A stretch of 64,000 bases of DNA from CADEDH01 sp963732695 (GCA_963732695.1 CAVTAP010000007.1:960409-1024408); one strand, 5' to 3'. Positions 41,187 to 49,770 are shown, counted from the stretch's first letter. Translations and numbers: made by a program. Notes: generated by a model not told the origin, from the letters alone.

Positions 41187-42017
41187 ATGAGCTTCATCGA
41201 CGTCGACGTGGTCGACCATGTGGCCCGGGTGACGGTCAACCGCCCGGCCTACCGCAACGCCCAGAGCCGCATCCTGCTGGAACAGCTCGACGAGTCGCTC
41301 GTGGCCCTGGGCCGGGACGACGACGTGCGGGTGATCGTGCTGCTGGGGGCGGGCGAGCACTTCTCCGCCGGCCACGACCTGGGCACCCCCGACGAGCTGG
41401 CCGACCAGGCTGAGCGTCCGTGGCGGGGCGGCATCCGGGGTTGGTACGAGAAGACGTGGGACCTGTTCTACGAGAACACGATGCGGTGGCGGAACCTGCC
41501 CAAGCCCACGGTGGCGGCCGTGCAGGGCTACTGCATCTTCGGCGGGTGGATGATCGCCTCGGCCATGGACGTGATCTTCGCCGCCGACGACGCCATGTTC
41601 CTCGGCAGCCATTTCCAGTACTTCTGCGTGCCGTGGGATCTTCCGATCCGCAAGGCCAAGGAGCTGCTGTACGAGCCCCGGTTCATGGACGCCGCCGAGG
41701 CCGAGCGGTGTGGCCTGGTCAACCGGGTGCTGCCCCGGGAGCAGCTGGTGGAGGAGACGCTGGCCTGGGCCGCCCGGGTGGCCGAGAACGACCCCTTCCA
41801 GCTGCGGATGACGAAGGTGGCCACCAACCAGATGCAGGACAGCCAGGGGTTCCCGGCCCACATGACGGCGGCCCACGCCATGTACGTGCTGGGCCGCCTG
41901 GGCGAGCGCGACCCCGACTCGATCGTGGTGGAGCCCGGCGGCCGCCGCCGCCCGATGGTGCAGCGGGCGCTGGAGAACTTCGAGGCCAACCGCCGGACGG
42001 GCGGAAGCAGCAGCTAG
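41187..42017 (+). CDS. Enoyl-CoA hydratase/isomerase family protein
   Basis: A 276-residue crotonase-fold protein: HVARVTVNRPAYRNAQSRIL, oxyanion-hole segment HFSAGHDLGTPDE, the second oxyanion helix VQGYCIFGGWMIASAMDVIFA, and LYEPRFMDAAEAERCGLVNRV. The usual pair of catalytic glutamates of crotonases is not clearly conserved; the position following the GG of YCIFGGWM carries other residues. It may therefore be a thioesterase, isomerase or dehalogenase variant of the fold rather than a simple hydratase. The start is fixed by the leaderless box. Confidence 0.88.
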   Translation: MSFIDVDVVDHVARVTVNRPAYRNAQSRILLEQLDESLVALGRDDDVRVIVLLGAGEHFSAGHDLGTPDELADQAERPWRGGIRGWYEKTWDLFYENTMRWRNLPKPTVAAVQGYCIFGGWMIASAMDVIFAADDAMFLGSHFQYFCVPWDLPIRKAKELLYEPRFMDAAEAERCGLVNRVLPREQLVEETLAWAARVAENDPFQLRMTKVATNQMQDSQGFPAHMTAAHAMYVLGRLGERDPDSIVVEPGGRRRPMVQRALENFEANRRTGGSSS

Positions 42018-42027
42018 ACCGGGTCAC

Positions 42028-42657
42028 ATGCTGGAGGAGGAACGGCGGCGGGTGCTGTGGTGCGGGGCGGCGGGCCTGGCCGTTGGCCTCGTGCTGGCGG
42101 TGCTGACGGCGTGGGAGCTGGCCCTGCTGTTCGGCTGGATCGCCGGCACCGTCGTGCTCCTGGTCTGGACGTGGTGGTCGATCACCCCATTGGGCGGCGC
42201 CCGCACGGCCCAGGTGGCCACGGCCCAGGACAACACCCGCAACGGGGCCCGTCTGCTGCTGGTGGCGGCGAGCGTGGCCAGCCTGGTGGCGGTGGCGGCC
42301 GCCCTCCACCATGCCTCCCAGGTCCACGGGGCGGAGAAGGTGGTGGGCATCACGGCGGCGATGGCCACCATCGCCACCTCGTGGCTGACGGTGCAGACCG
42401 TCTACACCCTCCGGTACGCCCACCTCTACTACACCGCACCGGTGGGCGGGATCGACTTCCCGGAGACCACCGACCCGAGCTACGTCGACTTCGCCTATGT
42501 CGCCTTCAGCGTGGGGATGACGTACCAGGTGTCGGACACGGCGCTGCAGCGCACGGCGATCCGGGGCACCGTCCTGCGCCACGCCCTCCTGTCGTACGTG
42601 TTCGGTGTGGCCATCATCGCCGCCACCATCAACGTGGTGGCCAGCTTCGTCGGCTGA
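42028..42657 (+). CDS. DUF1345 integral membrane protein
   Basis: A 209-residue protein with five or six membrane helices (WCGAAGLAVGLVLAVLTAWE, LLFGWIAGTVVLLVWTWW, RLLLVAASVASLVAVAAALH and others). The DUF1345 signature appears late: GIDFPETTDPSYVDFAYVAFSVGMTYQVSDTALQ-type sequence. The ATG at 42028 has GCTGGAGGAGG just inside the coding start and lies 10 bp after the enoyl-CoA hydratase stop, so it may be translated from that transcript. Function is unknown. Confidence 0.88.
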   Translation: MLEEERRRVLWCGAAGLAVGLVLAVLTAWELALLFGWIAGTVVLLVWTWWSITPLGGARTAQVATAQDNTRNGARLLLVAASVASLVAVAAALHHASQVHGAEKVVGITAAMATIATSWLTVQTVYTLRYAHLYYTAPVGGIDFPETTDPSYVDFAYVAFSVGMTYQVSDTALQRTAIRGTVLRHALLSYVFGVAIIAATINVVASFVG

Positions 42658-42684
42658 GCCATGGGGTGGGGCCCCTATATGGCT
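42657..42684. terminator. Hairpin after the DUF1345 gene
   Basis: AGCCAT (42657-42662) pairs with ATGGCT (42679-42684) around a GGGG/CCCC core. The left arm overlaps the stop codon. It is a moderate candidate. Confidence 0.4.
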
Positions 42685-42700
42685 CCGGGGCCGGCGGGCG

Positions 42701-42706
42701 TAGGTT
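42701..42706 (+). promoter_or_regulatory. -10 box TAGGTT before a 32-codon ORF
   Basis: TAGGTT ends 6 nt before ATG 42713. The same hexamer and spacing occur before the DUF222 and argG genes, which is the main reason to take the small ORF seriously. Confidence 0.45.
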
Positions 42707-42712
42707 GAGCTC

Positions 42713-42811
42713 ATGAGGAACCCTGAGGTGCAAGGACGGCTCCGGTCTCTGACCTGCTACGCCGGCTGCCTGGCGCTGATGGTTCTGTTCTGCCTCCACG
42801 GCGCCGCCTGA
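42713..42811 (+). CDS. Possible 32-residue single-span membrane peptide
   Basis: ATG 42713 to TGA 42811 encodes a basic start (MRNPEVQGRLRSL) and one hydrophobic stretch (TCYAGCLALMVLFCLHGAA) with three cysteines. It has a leaderless-type TAGGTT box 6 nt upstream and sits in an otherwise empty gap between a terminator-like hairpin and a converging gene. No relatives are known to me. Expression evidence would be needed to separate it from chance. Confidence 0.35.
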   Translation: MRNPEVQGRLRSLTCYAGCLALMVLFCLHGAA

Positions 42812-42838
42812 GGACCGGCGGGGGCGGGGGGCGACGGC

Positions 42839-43888
42839 TCAGCTGGCGGGAGCGGGAGGGGCGGGCCACACCCCGGCCACGCTGGTGGCGAGCCAACGGG
42901 CGACCGCGGCGTTGACCTCGGCCGGGCGCTCCTGGGCCATCCAGTGGCCGGTGTCGAGCACGGCCTCGGTCAGGTCGGCGCACAGCTCCCGCATGGGATC
43001 GGCCAGGCGGGAATTGATCGTCTCGCACGTGTAGTCGTAGCGGGCATGGAGGAACAGCACCGGCATCGTCAAACGGCCCTGGTCGGTGGCCCGGGCGGCG
43101 TAGGCCTCGTTGGCCGGGTGGTTCATGTACCAGGCGTCGGGGCCGGTGAAGCCGTTGCGCTCCAGGGCCTCGGCGTAGGTGCGGAGGTCGTCGTCGGTCA
43201 CCACGTCGTGGTCGGCCGGGATGTCGGGGGCCACGCCGGTGCCGCCGAACCACCCGCCGTTGGCCCGCACCGAGGCGGTGACCGACGGCTTGCCCAGGCC
43301 CTTGGGGTTGCCCTTGCGGAACAGGGCCTTCACCGTGAGGTAGGGGTCGGCGTCGAAGGTGGCGCTGGCCCGGCCGAACTGCTCTGCGTAGTAGAGCTGG
43401 TAATCCCACTGGCCCACCGGGTACTCGGCCTCGGGGTAAACGGACCGGTCGACCAGGGCGATCGTGTGGTCCCAGCCCCGCTCCAGGGTGGCGTAGGGCA
43501 CGCACAGGGAGGCCACGGCGTGGCACCGGTCGGGGTGGTGGCTGGCCACGTTCCAGACCACGGGCGACCCCCAGTCGTGGCCGATCCACACCGCCCGGTC
43601 CCGGCCCAGGCCGTCGAGCAGATCGATCATGTCGGCCACGATGTGCTCCTGGGCGTAGCTGGCCAGATCCGGGTAGGTCGAGGAGCGGCCGTAGCCCCGC
43701 ATGTCGGGGGCCACGCAGCGGAAGCCGAGACCGGCGAACACCGGCAGCTGGTGGCGCCAGCTGATCGACAGTTCGGGCCAGCCGTGCACGAACACCAGCA
43801 GCGGCCCGTCCTCGGGCCCGGCAGCCAGGTAGTGCGTACGGTGCCGCTCGGTGCGGTGCCAGTGCTCGGTGACGGAGGTCGCGCTCAT
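42839..43888 (-). CDS. Epoxide hydrolase-like alpha/beta hydrolase
   Basis: A 349-residue soluble epoxide hydrolase-type enzyme. The HGWP oxyanion motif (LVFVHGWPELSISWRHQLP), the nucleophilic Asp in VWIGHDWGSPVVWNV (Asp instead of Ser), a cap domain with two Tyr candidates, and a late His in TGHWMAQERPAEV are all present. Epoxide hydrolases add water to epoxides; relatives with the same Asp nucleophile are haloalkane or fluoroacetate dehalogenases. The HGWP and GHDWG combination favours an epoxide hydrolase. ATG 43888 follows a TAGGAT box by 6 nt. There is no operon context. Confidence 0.88.
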   Translation of the reverse strand: MSATSVTEHWHRTERHRTHYLAAGPEDGPLLVFVHGWPELSISWRHQLPVFAGLGFRCVAPDMRGYGRSSTYPDLASYAQEHIVADMIDLLDGLGRDRAVWIGHDWGSPVVWNVASHHPDRCHAVASLCVPYATLERGWDHTIALVDRSVYPEAEYPVGQWDYQLYYAEQFGRASATFDADPYLTVKALFRKGNPKGLGKPSVTASVRANGGWFGGTGVAPDIPADHDVVTDDDLRTYAEALERNGFTGPDAWYMNHPANEAYAARATDQGRLTMPVLFLHARYDYTCETINSRLADPMRELCADLTEAVLDTGHWMAQERPAEVNAAVARWLATSVAGVWPAPPAPAS

Positions 43889-43894
43889 CGCCGG

Positions 43895-43900
43895 ATCCTA
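43895..43900 (-). promoter_or_regulatory. -10 box TAGGAT (minus strand) for the epoxide hydrolase
   Basis: On the minus strand TAGGAT ends 6 nt before ATG 43888. Confidence 0.5.
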
Positions 43901-43938
43901 GCTATCGCCGCGGCCACGGTGCCCTACGGGATCCGGCC

Positions 43939-45300
43939 TCATTCGATCTCGGTGCCATCGGGGCGGTAGGTGCGCCACCTGCCGGTGTCGGGGTCTCGTC
44001 CGGTGATGTAGCCCTTTTGTTTCCATCGGTTGTGGCGCCCGCAGAGGGGGATGCCGTTCTCGGGGTGGGTCTTGCCGCCGGTGGCGTGGGGGTGGGCGTG
44101 GTCGGCTTCGCACACCGACGTCGGTACCCAGCAGCCGGGCCAGATGCAGGTGGGGCTCTGGAGTTTGACGGCGAGGCGGTTGCGGCCGGTGAACAGTCGC
44201 CGCTTTGATCCGACAGCGGTGGGTTGCCCGCCGGTGACGAGCACGACCCGGACGTGGTGGTGGAAGCTGTCGAGGACAGCCTCGACCGGCTCCAGCGGGT
44301 ACCCGTCGATGGTCTCGCACTTGTAGGTCTTCGGGTCGTACCACTTGTTCGTGGTGTGGGCGTCGGCGTCGCAGTGGGGGTCGGTGCAGGTGACCCGGTG
44401 CACGGTCGACAGGTAGGTGTCGGCGTCCCACAGGATCACGTGCTCGGTGCCGGGGCCTTGGGCGTCGGGATCGGCCGAGGCGGCCATCTCGGCCATCCGC
44501 ACGAGAGCGTCGGCCCAGCGGTGGGCTTCGGTTCGGACCAGGTCGGCGGCGCTGGTGTTGTCGCCGTTGGTCTCGCTGGCTTTGGCCCAGTCGTTCTGTC
44601 GTTCCCGGTCGGCCAGGCGGCGCAGCAGCTCGTGGACTTTGGCTCCCTCCAGTGGACCGAGCGAGCCCTTCAGCTTCCAGGCCAGGGTTTCGGGGTCTTG
44701 GGAGAGGGAGACGTGGCGCCGCTTGTGGGCTTCGTCGGCCTTTGGCTCTGGGCCGTCGGTGTCGACCACTCGTTCCCATTGGCGGAGGACCTGTTCGAAC
44801 ACCGGGTAGTCGCACTCGGTGGCCAGCATGAGCAGGTCGGGTTGGAAGTCGATCAGGGCGTCGCGGACCCGGGGGTTCAGGTACACCTTGGCCACGAGAT
44901 CGACCTGTTCGGTCCCGACGGCGCCCGCCTGGTAGGCGTCGGCCACCAACGGCAGGTGGCACAGGGCCCGCTGTAACCGTTCGCGCCGCAGGGCTTCGGA
45001 TCCCGACAGTCGGCAGGCCCGGCGGACCATCACCTTGGCCGAGGCGTGACCGTCGACCTGATGCAGACCCGACCGCTGAACCTGACCCAGTACGGCTACC
45101 CGGGCCGAGTCGAGGCGCCGGGCGCCGACCTCGAACCCGTCGAGCAACGCCCGGGTCTCATGGTCCCAGCACCCGTCGAACGGGAGGGCGTGCACCCGGT
45201 CCAACACCGAGGCGAGATCAGCGAGGACAGCGGATGGGGTATCACCCCCGAACCCACCTCCCACCCCTCCTCGCAACTCGTCAGATCCCGCCGAATCCAT
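43939..45300 (-). CDS. DUF222 / HNH endonuclease family protein
   Basis: A 453-residue protein with an N-terminal DUF222 helical domain (LASVLDRVHALPFDGCWDHE, QVDLVAKVYLNPRVRDALI) and a C-terminal HNH nuclease motif (TCIWPGCWVPTSVCEADH, then HPENGIPLCGRHNRWK) with zinc-binding cysteines and the three His/Asn residues. Such proteins are present in many dispersed copies per genome in actinobacteria, and their biological role is unsettled (mobile-element-like or defence). GC content is slightly lower than in the neighbours. The start is fixed by a TAGGTT box 6 nt upstream. Confidence 0.9.
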   Translation of the reverse strand: MDSAGSDELRGGVGGGFGGDTPSAVLADLASVLDRVHALPFDGCWDHETRALLDGFEVGARRLDSARVAVLGQVQRSGLHQVDGHASAKVMVRRACRLSGSEALRRERLQRALCHLPLVADAYQAGAVGTEQVDLVAKVYLNPRVRDALIDFQPDLLMLATECDYPVFEQVLRQWERVVDTDGPEPKADEAHKRRHVSLSQDPETLAWKLKGSLGPLEGAKVHELLRRLADRERQNDWAKASETNGDNTSAADLVRTEAHRWADALVRMAEMAASADPDAQGPGTEHVILWDADTYLSTVHRVTCTDPHCDADAHTTNKWYDPKTYKCETIDGYPLEPVEAVLDSFHHHVRVVLVTGGQPTAVGSKRRLFTGRNRLAVKLQSPTCIWPGCWVPTSVCEADHAHPHATGGKTHPENGIPLCGRHNRWKQKGYITGRDPDTGRWRTYRPDGTEIE

Positions 45301-45306
45301 GGGTCC

Positions 45307-45312
45307 AACCTA
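45307..45312 (-). promoter_or_regulatory. -10 box TAGGTT (minus strand) for the DUF222/HNH gene
   Basis: On the minus strand TAGGTT ends 6 nt before ATG 45300. Confidence 0.5.
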
Positions 45313-45402
45313 GTCAGGGGGTGTGACACTGAACCCGAAACGAGATCCCTCCCGGGAAGAAATCCGGCAAGCAAAGGAAACGCGTACACAGTTCGTAGGC
45401 AG

Positions 45403-45419
45403 GCCGGGCTCAGCCCGGC
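45403..45419. terminator. Perfect 8-bp inverted repeat at the end of the TRIC gene
   Basis: GCCGGGCT-C-AGCCCGGC spans the stop codon of the minus-strand channel gene. Folding needs a somewhat larger loop. It is a likely terminator for that gene. Confidence 0.45.
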
Positions 45420-46051
45420 GGGGTGCCCCTCGGCCGCCGGACCCGGGCCGGGACGTGCCAGCCGAAGCGGAGCGAGGCCAGACGGAGGGCGACGGTGGCG
45501 GCCACGGCCCCGGCCTGCACCGCCGTGGGGGTGAGGCCGGCCTGGTGGCCGAGGGCCACGAGCAGGGCGCCGAGAGCGGCGGGCACGGCGTAGAGCCGGC
45601 TCCCCTCGGCCAGGATCTCGGGGATCTGGTCGGCCAGCAGGTCGCGCACCAGGCCGCCGCCGACGGCGGACACGGTGCCGACGAGCACGGTGGCGCCGAT
45701 GCCGAGCCCGGCGTCGACGGCCCGGCTGGCGCCCACGGTGGCGAACAGCCCAAGGCCGACGGCGTCGAGCAGCAGCACGGGGTGGCGGAGCCGGTCGGCC
45801 GCGTTGGGGGCGGCCAGGATCGTGAGGGCGGCCACGATCGGCACCAGCAGCAGGCCTTCGGTACGGACGAGACGGGGCGGGAGATCACCGATCAGCATGT
45901 CGCGGGCCACGCCCCCGGCGAAGCCGGTGACGAGTCCCAGGCTGAGCACGCCCACGATGTCCATGCTGCGCCGCACGGCCACCAGCCCACCCGACAGGGC
46001 GAAGACGTAGATGCCGGCCACGTCGAGGACGGCGAGGGGCGTAACGTGCAT
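45410..46051 (-). CDS. TRIC-type (UPF0126) membrane channel/transporter
   Basis: A 213-residue protein with seven helices in two repeated halves: AVLDVAGIYVFALSGGLVAVRRSMD and LDAVGLGLFATVGASRAVDAGLGIGATVLVG, each with the family glycine kink, plus GFAGGVARDMLIGDLPP and AVGGGLVRDLLADQIPEIL. Homologues are trimeric intracellular cation channel relatives; one bacterial member (YadS-like) has been linked to glycine transport. It follows argG on the same strand with a 36-bp gap and could be co-transcribed, but no functional link is obvious. Confidence 0.88.
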   Translation of the reverse strand: MHVTPLAVLDVAGIYVFALSGGLVAVRRSMDIVGVLSLGLVTGFAGGVARDMLIGDLPPRLVRTEGLLLVPIVAALTILAAPNAADRLRHPVLLLDAVGLGLFATVGASRAVDAGLGIGATVLVGTVSAVGGGLVRDLLADQIPEILAEGSRLYAVPAALGALLVALGHQAGLTPTAVQAGAVAATVALRLASLRFGWHVPARVRRPRGTPPG

Positions 46052-46087
46052 CTGATCGACCGGGCCGCCCCTGGACGGGGCGGAGGG

Positions 46088-47446
46088 TCAGCCCTCCGGG
46101 TCGTCCGACCCGGCGGGGCCGTCGGTGCCCCCGTCGAGCGCCGGCATGCCGATCGAGCCCAGGGTGCCGACGGCGCGGTAGACGGCGAGCTTGGCCCGGC
46201 TGTCCTCGATGTCGAGGTTGCGCATGGTGAGCTGGCCGATCCGGTCGAGCGGGCCGAAGGGGGCGTCTTCCACCCGCTCCATCGACAGCCGCTCGGGCAC
46301 GTAGGTGAGGTGGGGGCCGGTGGTGTCGAGGATCGAGTAGTCCTCGCCCCGGCGCAGCCGCAGGGTCACCTCGCCGGTGACGGCCGAGCCGACCCAGCGC
46401 AGCAGGGGCTCCCGCAGCATGAGCGTCTGGGGGTCGAACCAGCGGCCCTCGTACAGGAGGCGGCCGAGGCGACGGCCCATGGTGGCGTAGTTCTCGATCG
46501 TGCCCTCGTTGTGGATGGCCGTGACCAGGCGCTCGTAGGCGACGTGGAGCAGGGCCATGCCGGGGGCCTCGTAGACCCCGCGGGACTTGGCCTCGATGAT
46601 CCGGTTCTCGATCTGGTCGCTCATGCCCAGGCCGTGGCGGCCACCGATGGCGTTGGCCTCCAGCACCAGGTCGAGCTGGGTGGCGTATTCCTTGCCGTCG
46701 ATGGCAACCGGCCAGCCTTCGGCGAAGCGGATCGTGACGTCCTCGGGGGTTACGTCCACTGCCGGGTCCCAGTGGGCCACGCCCATGATCGGCTGGACGA
46801 TCTCCATGCCGGTGGCCAGGTCTTCCAGCGACTTGGCCTCGTGGGTGGCACCCCACAGGTTGGCGTCGGTGGAGTAGGCCTTCTCCACCGAGTCCCGGTA
46901 GGGGAGGTTGCGCTCCTGGAGGAAGACGCTCATCTCGGCCCGGCCGCCGAGCTCGTCGACGAAGGTCTGGTCGAGCCACGGCTTGTAGACCCGGAGGCCG
47001 GGGTTGACCAGGAGGCCGTAACGGTAGAAGCGCTCGATGTCGTTGCCCTTGTAGGTGGACCCGTCGCCCCAGATGTCGACGCCGTCTTCCTTCATGGCCC
47101 GCACCAGCAGGGTGCCGGTGACGGCCCGGCCGAGGGGGGTGGTGTTGAAGTAGGTGCGGCCGCCGGTGCGGATGTGGAAGGCGCCGCACTGCAACGCCAT
47201 CAGGCCCTCTCGCACCAGGTCGGCCCGGCAGTCGACCAGGCGGGCCTGGTGGGCGCCGTAGGCCAGGGCCCGGTCGGGCACGCTCGACAGGTCGGGCTCG
47301 TCGTACTGGCCCAGGTCGGCGGTGTAGGTGTAGGGGATCGCCCCCTTCTCCCGGATCCAGGCGACGGCGGCGGAGGTGTCGAGACCACCGGAGAAGGCGA
47401 TCCCGACCCGTTCACCAACGGGCAGCGACATCAGTACCTTCGACAC
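46088..47446 (-). CDS. argG: Argininosuccinate synthase, long (E. coli-type) class
   Basis: A 452-residue enzyme of arginine synthesis that joins citrulline and aspartate using ATP. The pyrophosphatase loop is GIAFSGGLDTSAAVAW; further family blocks are GAFHIRTGGRTYFNTTPLGR, MKEDGVDIWGDGSTYKGNDI, EKAYSTDANLWGATHEAKS and SDQIENRIIEAKSRGVYEAP. Length and sequence follow the E. coli-type class (about 447 residues) rather than the approximately 400-residue class usual in actinobacteria. It is not in an arg operon here. The GTG start is supported by a TAGGTT box 6 nt upstream. Confidence 0.95.
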   Translation of the reverse strand: MSKVLMSLPVGERVGIAFSGGLDTSAAVAWIREKGAIPYTYTADLGQYDEPDLSSVPDRALAYGAHQARLVDCRADLVREGLMALQCGAFHIRTGGRTYFNTTPLGRAVTGTLLVRAMKEDGVDIWGDGSTYKGNDIERFYRYGLLVNPGLRVYKPWLDQTFVDELGGRAEMSVFLQERNLPYRDSVEKAYSTDANLWGATHEAKSLEDLATGMEIVQPIMGVAHWDPAVDVTPEDVTIRFAEGWPVAIDGKEYATQLDLVLEANAIGGRHGLGMSDQIENRIIEAKSRGVYEAPGMALLHVAYERLVTAIHNEGTIENYATMGRRLGRLLYEGRWFDPQTLMLREPLLRWVGSAVTGEVTLRLRRGEDYSILDTTGPHLTYVPERLSMERVEDAPFGPLDRIGQLTMRNLDIEDSRAKLAVYRAVGTLGSIGMPALDGGTDGPAGSDDPEG

Positions 47447-47452
47447 GCTCCG

Positions 47453-47458
47453 AACCTA
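47453..47458 (-). promoter_or_regulatory. -10 box TAGGTT (minus strand) for argG
   Basis: On the minus strand TAGGTT ends 6 nt before the GTG at 47446. Confidence 0.5.
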
Positions 47459-47497
47459 CCGATCGCGGCGCCCGAACCCGCCCGCCCCCAGGGGCAG

Positions 47498-47908
47498 CTA
47501 CTTCTTCTTCTTGGTGGTGGACTCGTTGACGGCCACCGCGGTCTGGATCAAGCCCACGAACGCCGCCTCGTCGAACGCGGCGCCCTGGGCGAAGTCGATG
47601 GCCCGGCGGGCGTTGCCGTCGAGGCTGGAGTTGAACAGCTCGGCCGGGTCGTCGACCTTGGCCCCCTTGGCGAAGGTGAGCTTCACCTTGTCTTTGTAGG
47701 TCTCGCCGGTGCAGATGATCCCGTCGTGCTCCCACACCGGCACACCGAGATTGTTGTTCGACGCCTTGCGCCATTTCACGGTCTCCACCACGTCGGGGTC
47801 GGCGGTGTGGATCAGCGCCCGGAGCCGGGCCAGCAGCTCGCCCCGCCAGTCGGGAAAGCTGGCGATCTGCGCGTCGATCAGCTCGCTCGGATCGTCGGTG
47901 TCGGCCAT
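47498..47908 (-). CDS. DUF1801 domain-containing protein
   Basis: A 136-residue YdhG/DUF1801 protein: ELIDAQIASFPDWRGELLARLRALIHTADPD, ETVKWRKASNNNLGVPVWEHDGIICTGETYKDKVKLTF and the conserved SLDGNARRAIDF near the end. The C-terminus is a poly-lysine tail (STTKKKK). The fold is small alpha/beta, cytosolic, with no proven function. A GGGAGG site 7 nt before ATG 47908 supports the start. The stop lies 51 bp upstream of argG's start on the same strand, and argG has its own promoter. Confidence 0.88.
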   Translation of the reverse strand: MADTDDPSELIDAQIASFPDWRGELLARLRALIHTADPDVVETVKWRKASNNNLGVPVWEHDGIICTGETYKDKVKLTFAKGAKVDDPAELFNSSLDGNARRAIDFAQGAAFDEAAFVGLIQTAVAVNESTTKKKK

Positions 47909-48064
47909 GGCGGACCTCCCTGTCGGCTCGGCTCGGGTCGTTTCCGGTTCCCAGGTATACCCGCTGGCGGCTGCCGTCGCCCCGCGCCGGGCCGGCGGGA
48001 TTACCGTTCTCGTCGCTGATATTGCCGGCCCGCACCGGGTCCGTCGATGGCAGTATCGGGTGGG

Positions 48065-48586
48065 ATGACCGACCGCAGCGCCCCTGACCTCCGGATCCGG
48101 CCCGCCACCGCGGCGGAAGCCGACGAGATCCGCCGGATCGTGGAGGGCGCCTACGGGCACTACGTGGCGCAGTTGGGGCGCAAGCCGGCGCCCATGCTGG
48201 CCGACTACGACGAGCTGATCGGCCGGGGCGTGGTGCGGGTGGCCGTCGACGCCGACGATGGCGTGATCGGTGTGATCGTGCTGTGGCCGGAGCCCGACCA
48301 TCTCTACGTCGACAACATCGCCGTCGACCCCGACATCCGGGGCACCGGTGCCGGCAGTGCGCTACTGGCCTACGCCGACGAGGCCGCCCGGGCCGCCGGG
48401 CGGTCCGAGATACGGCTCTACACCAACGAGGCCATGACCGAGAACCTCGACTACTACCCCCGCCGGGGCTACACCGAGACCCATCGGGCCGAGGCCGACG
48501 GCTACCGCCGCGTGTACTTCTCCCGCCCGGTGCCGCCCACCGGGGGCGGGAGCGGCGGTGGTACGGCTCAGGCCGGCGTGGCGTAG
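48065..48586 (+). CDS. GNAT family N-acetyltransferase
   Basis: A 173-residue acetyltransferase: RIRPATAAEADEIRRIVEGAY as the first strand-helix, VIGVIVLWPEPDHLYVDNIAVDPDIRGTGAGSALLAYADE with the acetyl-CoA pyrophosphate loop (RGTGAG), and TENLDYYPRRGYTETHR near the end. The substrate is unknown. ATG 48065 fits the domain; an ATG 18 bases upstream is possible. The last 19 nt overlap the converging acyl-CoA dehydrogenase gene. Confidence 0.88.
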   Translation: MTDRSAPDLRIRPATAAEADEIRRIVEGAYGHYVAQLGRKPAPMLADYDELIGRGVVRVAVDADDGVIGVIVLWPEPDHLYVDNIAVDPDIRGTGAGSALLAYADEAARAAGRSEIRLYTNEAMTENLDYYPRRGYTETHRAEADGYRRVYFSRPVPPTGGGSGGGTAQAGVA

Positions 48587-49770
48587 CGACGCAGGACCCG
48601 GCGGCCGAGGCTCGTCTTGTGGACCTCGTCGGCCCCGTCGTAGATGCGGGCCGCCCGCTCGTGCCGGTACCAGTAGGCCAGCACCGTGTCGTCGGTGACG
48701 CCGAGCGCCCCGTGGACCTGGATGGCGGTGTCGACCGCCTTGAGCATGGTGTTGGCCACCACGAACTTGATGGCCGAGATCTCGTCCCGGGCCGCCTTGG
48801 CCCCTTCGGTGTCGATCAGGTCGGCGCAGTGCAGCACCTGCAGGCGGGCGCCCCGGATCTCGGCGTCGAGCTCGGCCGCCCAGTGCTGGATCACCTGGCG
48901 GTCGGCCAGGCGGCTGCCGTCGCCGTCGATCACCCGCTCGTTGGCCCGCCGGCACATCATCTCGAAGGCCCGGCCGGCGATCCCCAGCCAGCGCATGCAG
49001 TGGTGGATGCGGCCCGGGCCCAGGCGGTCCTGGGCGATCACGAAGCCGCCGCCCTCGTCGCCCAGCAGGTTCGAACGGGGCACCCGGCAGCCCTGGTAGA
49101 TCACCTCGCCGTGGCTGGCGTGGCCGCTGCCTGAGTGACCCATCACGCTCACGTTACGCACCAGGTTGAACCCGGGGGTGTCGGTGGGGACGATGATCAT
49201 GCTGGCCCGCCGGTGGGGCGGGGCGTCGGGGTCGGTGACGGCCATGGTGATGGCGAAGGCGGCCCCGTCGGCCGACGAGGTGAACCACTTCTGGCCGTTG
49301 AGCACGTAGTCGTCGCCGTCGACCGTGGCCCGGGTGGCCAGCAGGGTGGGGTTGGAGCCGGCCGTCTCGGGCTCGGTCATGGAGAAGCAGCTGCGGATCT
49401 CGCCGTCCACCAGTGGACGGAGCCACCGGTCCTTCTGCTCCGGCGTGCCGTACTTGTGCAGGATCTCGACGTTGCCGGCGTCGGGGGCCTGGGTGCCGAA
49501 CACGGTCATGCCCAGTGGGCTGCGGCCCACGGCCTCGGCGAACAGCCCGTGGTCCACCATCGACAGACCGAGGCCGCCGAACTCCACCGGATGGTTGGGG
49601 GCCCACAGGCCCATCTGCTTGACCTTGGCCTGGGCCGCCGCCACCGCCGCGGCCAGCGACTCGGGTGTGCCGTGGAGCAGCTGGCCCTCCAGCGGGATCA
49701 CCTCCCGGGTCATGAACTCGCTGATCATGTCCAGCCGGACACGCATCTCCTCCGACACCTGGAAATCCAT
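48568..49770 (-). CDS. Acyl-CoA dehydrogenase (ACAD10/11-like)
   Basis: A 400-residue flavoprotein. Visible blocks are MDFQVSEEMRVRLDMISEFM, CFSMTEPETAGSNPTLLAT (FAD/substrate loop), YVLNGQKWFTSSADGAAF, VPRSNLLGDEGGGFVIAQDRLG and the C-terminal QVHGALGVTDDTVLAYWYRHERAARIYDGADEVHK. The IYDGADE motif and overall length match the ACAD10/11-like group rather than short-chain FadE; the catalytic base may be in that region. It oxidises an acyl-CoA of unknown chain type, passing electrons to ETF. GGAGG precedes ATG 49770. Confidence 0.9.
   Translation of the reverse strand: MDFQVSEEMRVRLDMISEFMTREVIPLEGQLLHGTPESLAAAVAAAQAKVKQMGLWAPNHPVEFGGLGLSMVDHGLFAEAVGRSPLGMTVFGTQAPDAGNVEILHKYGTPEQKDRWLRPLVDGEIRSCFSMTEPETAGSNPTLLATRATVDGDDYVLNGQKWFTSSADGAAFAITMAVTDPDAPPHRRASMIIVPTDTPGFNLVRNVSVMGHSGSGHASHGEVIYQGCRVPRSNLLGDEGGGFVIAQDRLGPGRIHHCMRWLGIAGRAFEMMCRRANERVIDGDGSRLADRQVIQHWAAELDAEIRGARLQVLHCADLIDTEGAKAARDEISAIKFVVANTMLKAVDTAIQVHGALGVTDDTVLAYWYRHERAARIYDGADEVHKTSLGRRVLRRYATPA

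Noticed and set aside
40854..41876. 340-codon minus-strand frame opposite the enoyl-CoA hydratase gene
   Set aside because: An antisense shadow; the plus strand has the crotonase oxyanion motifs.
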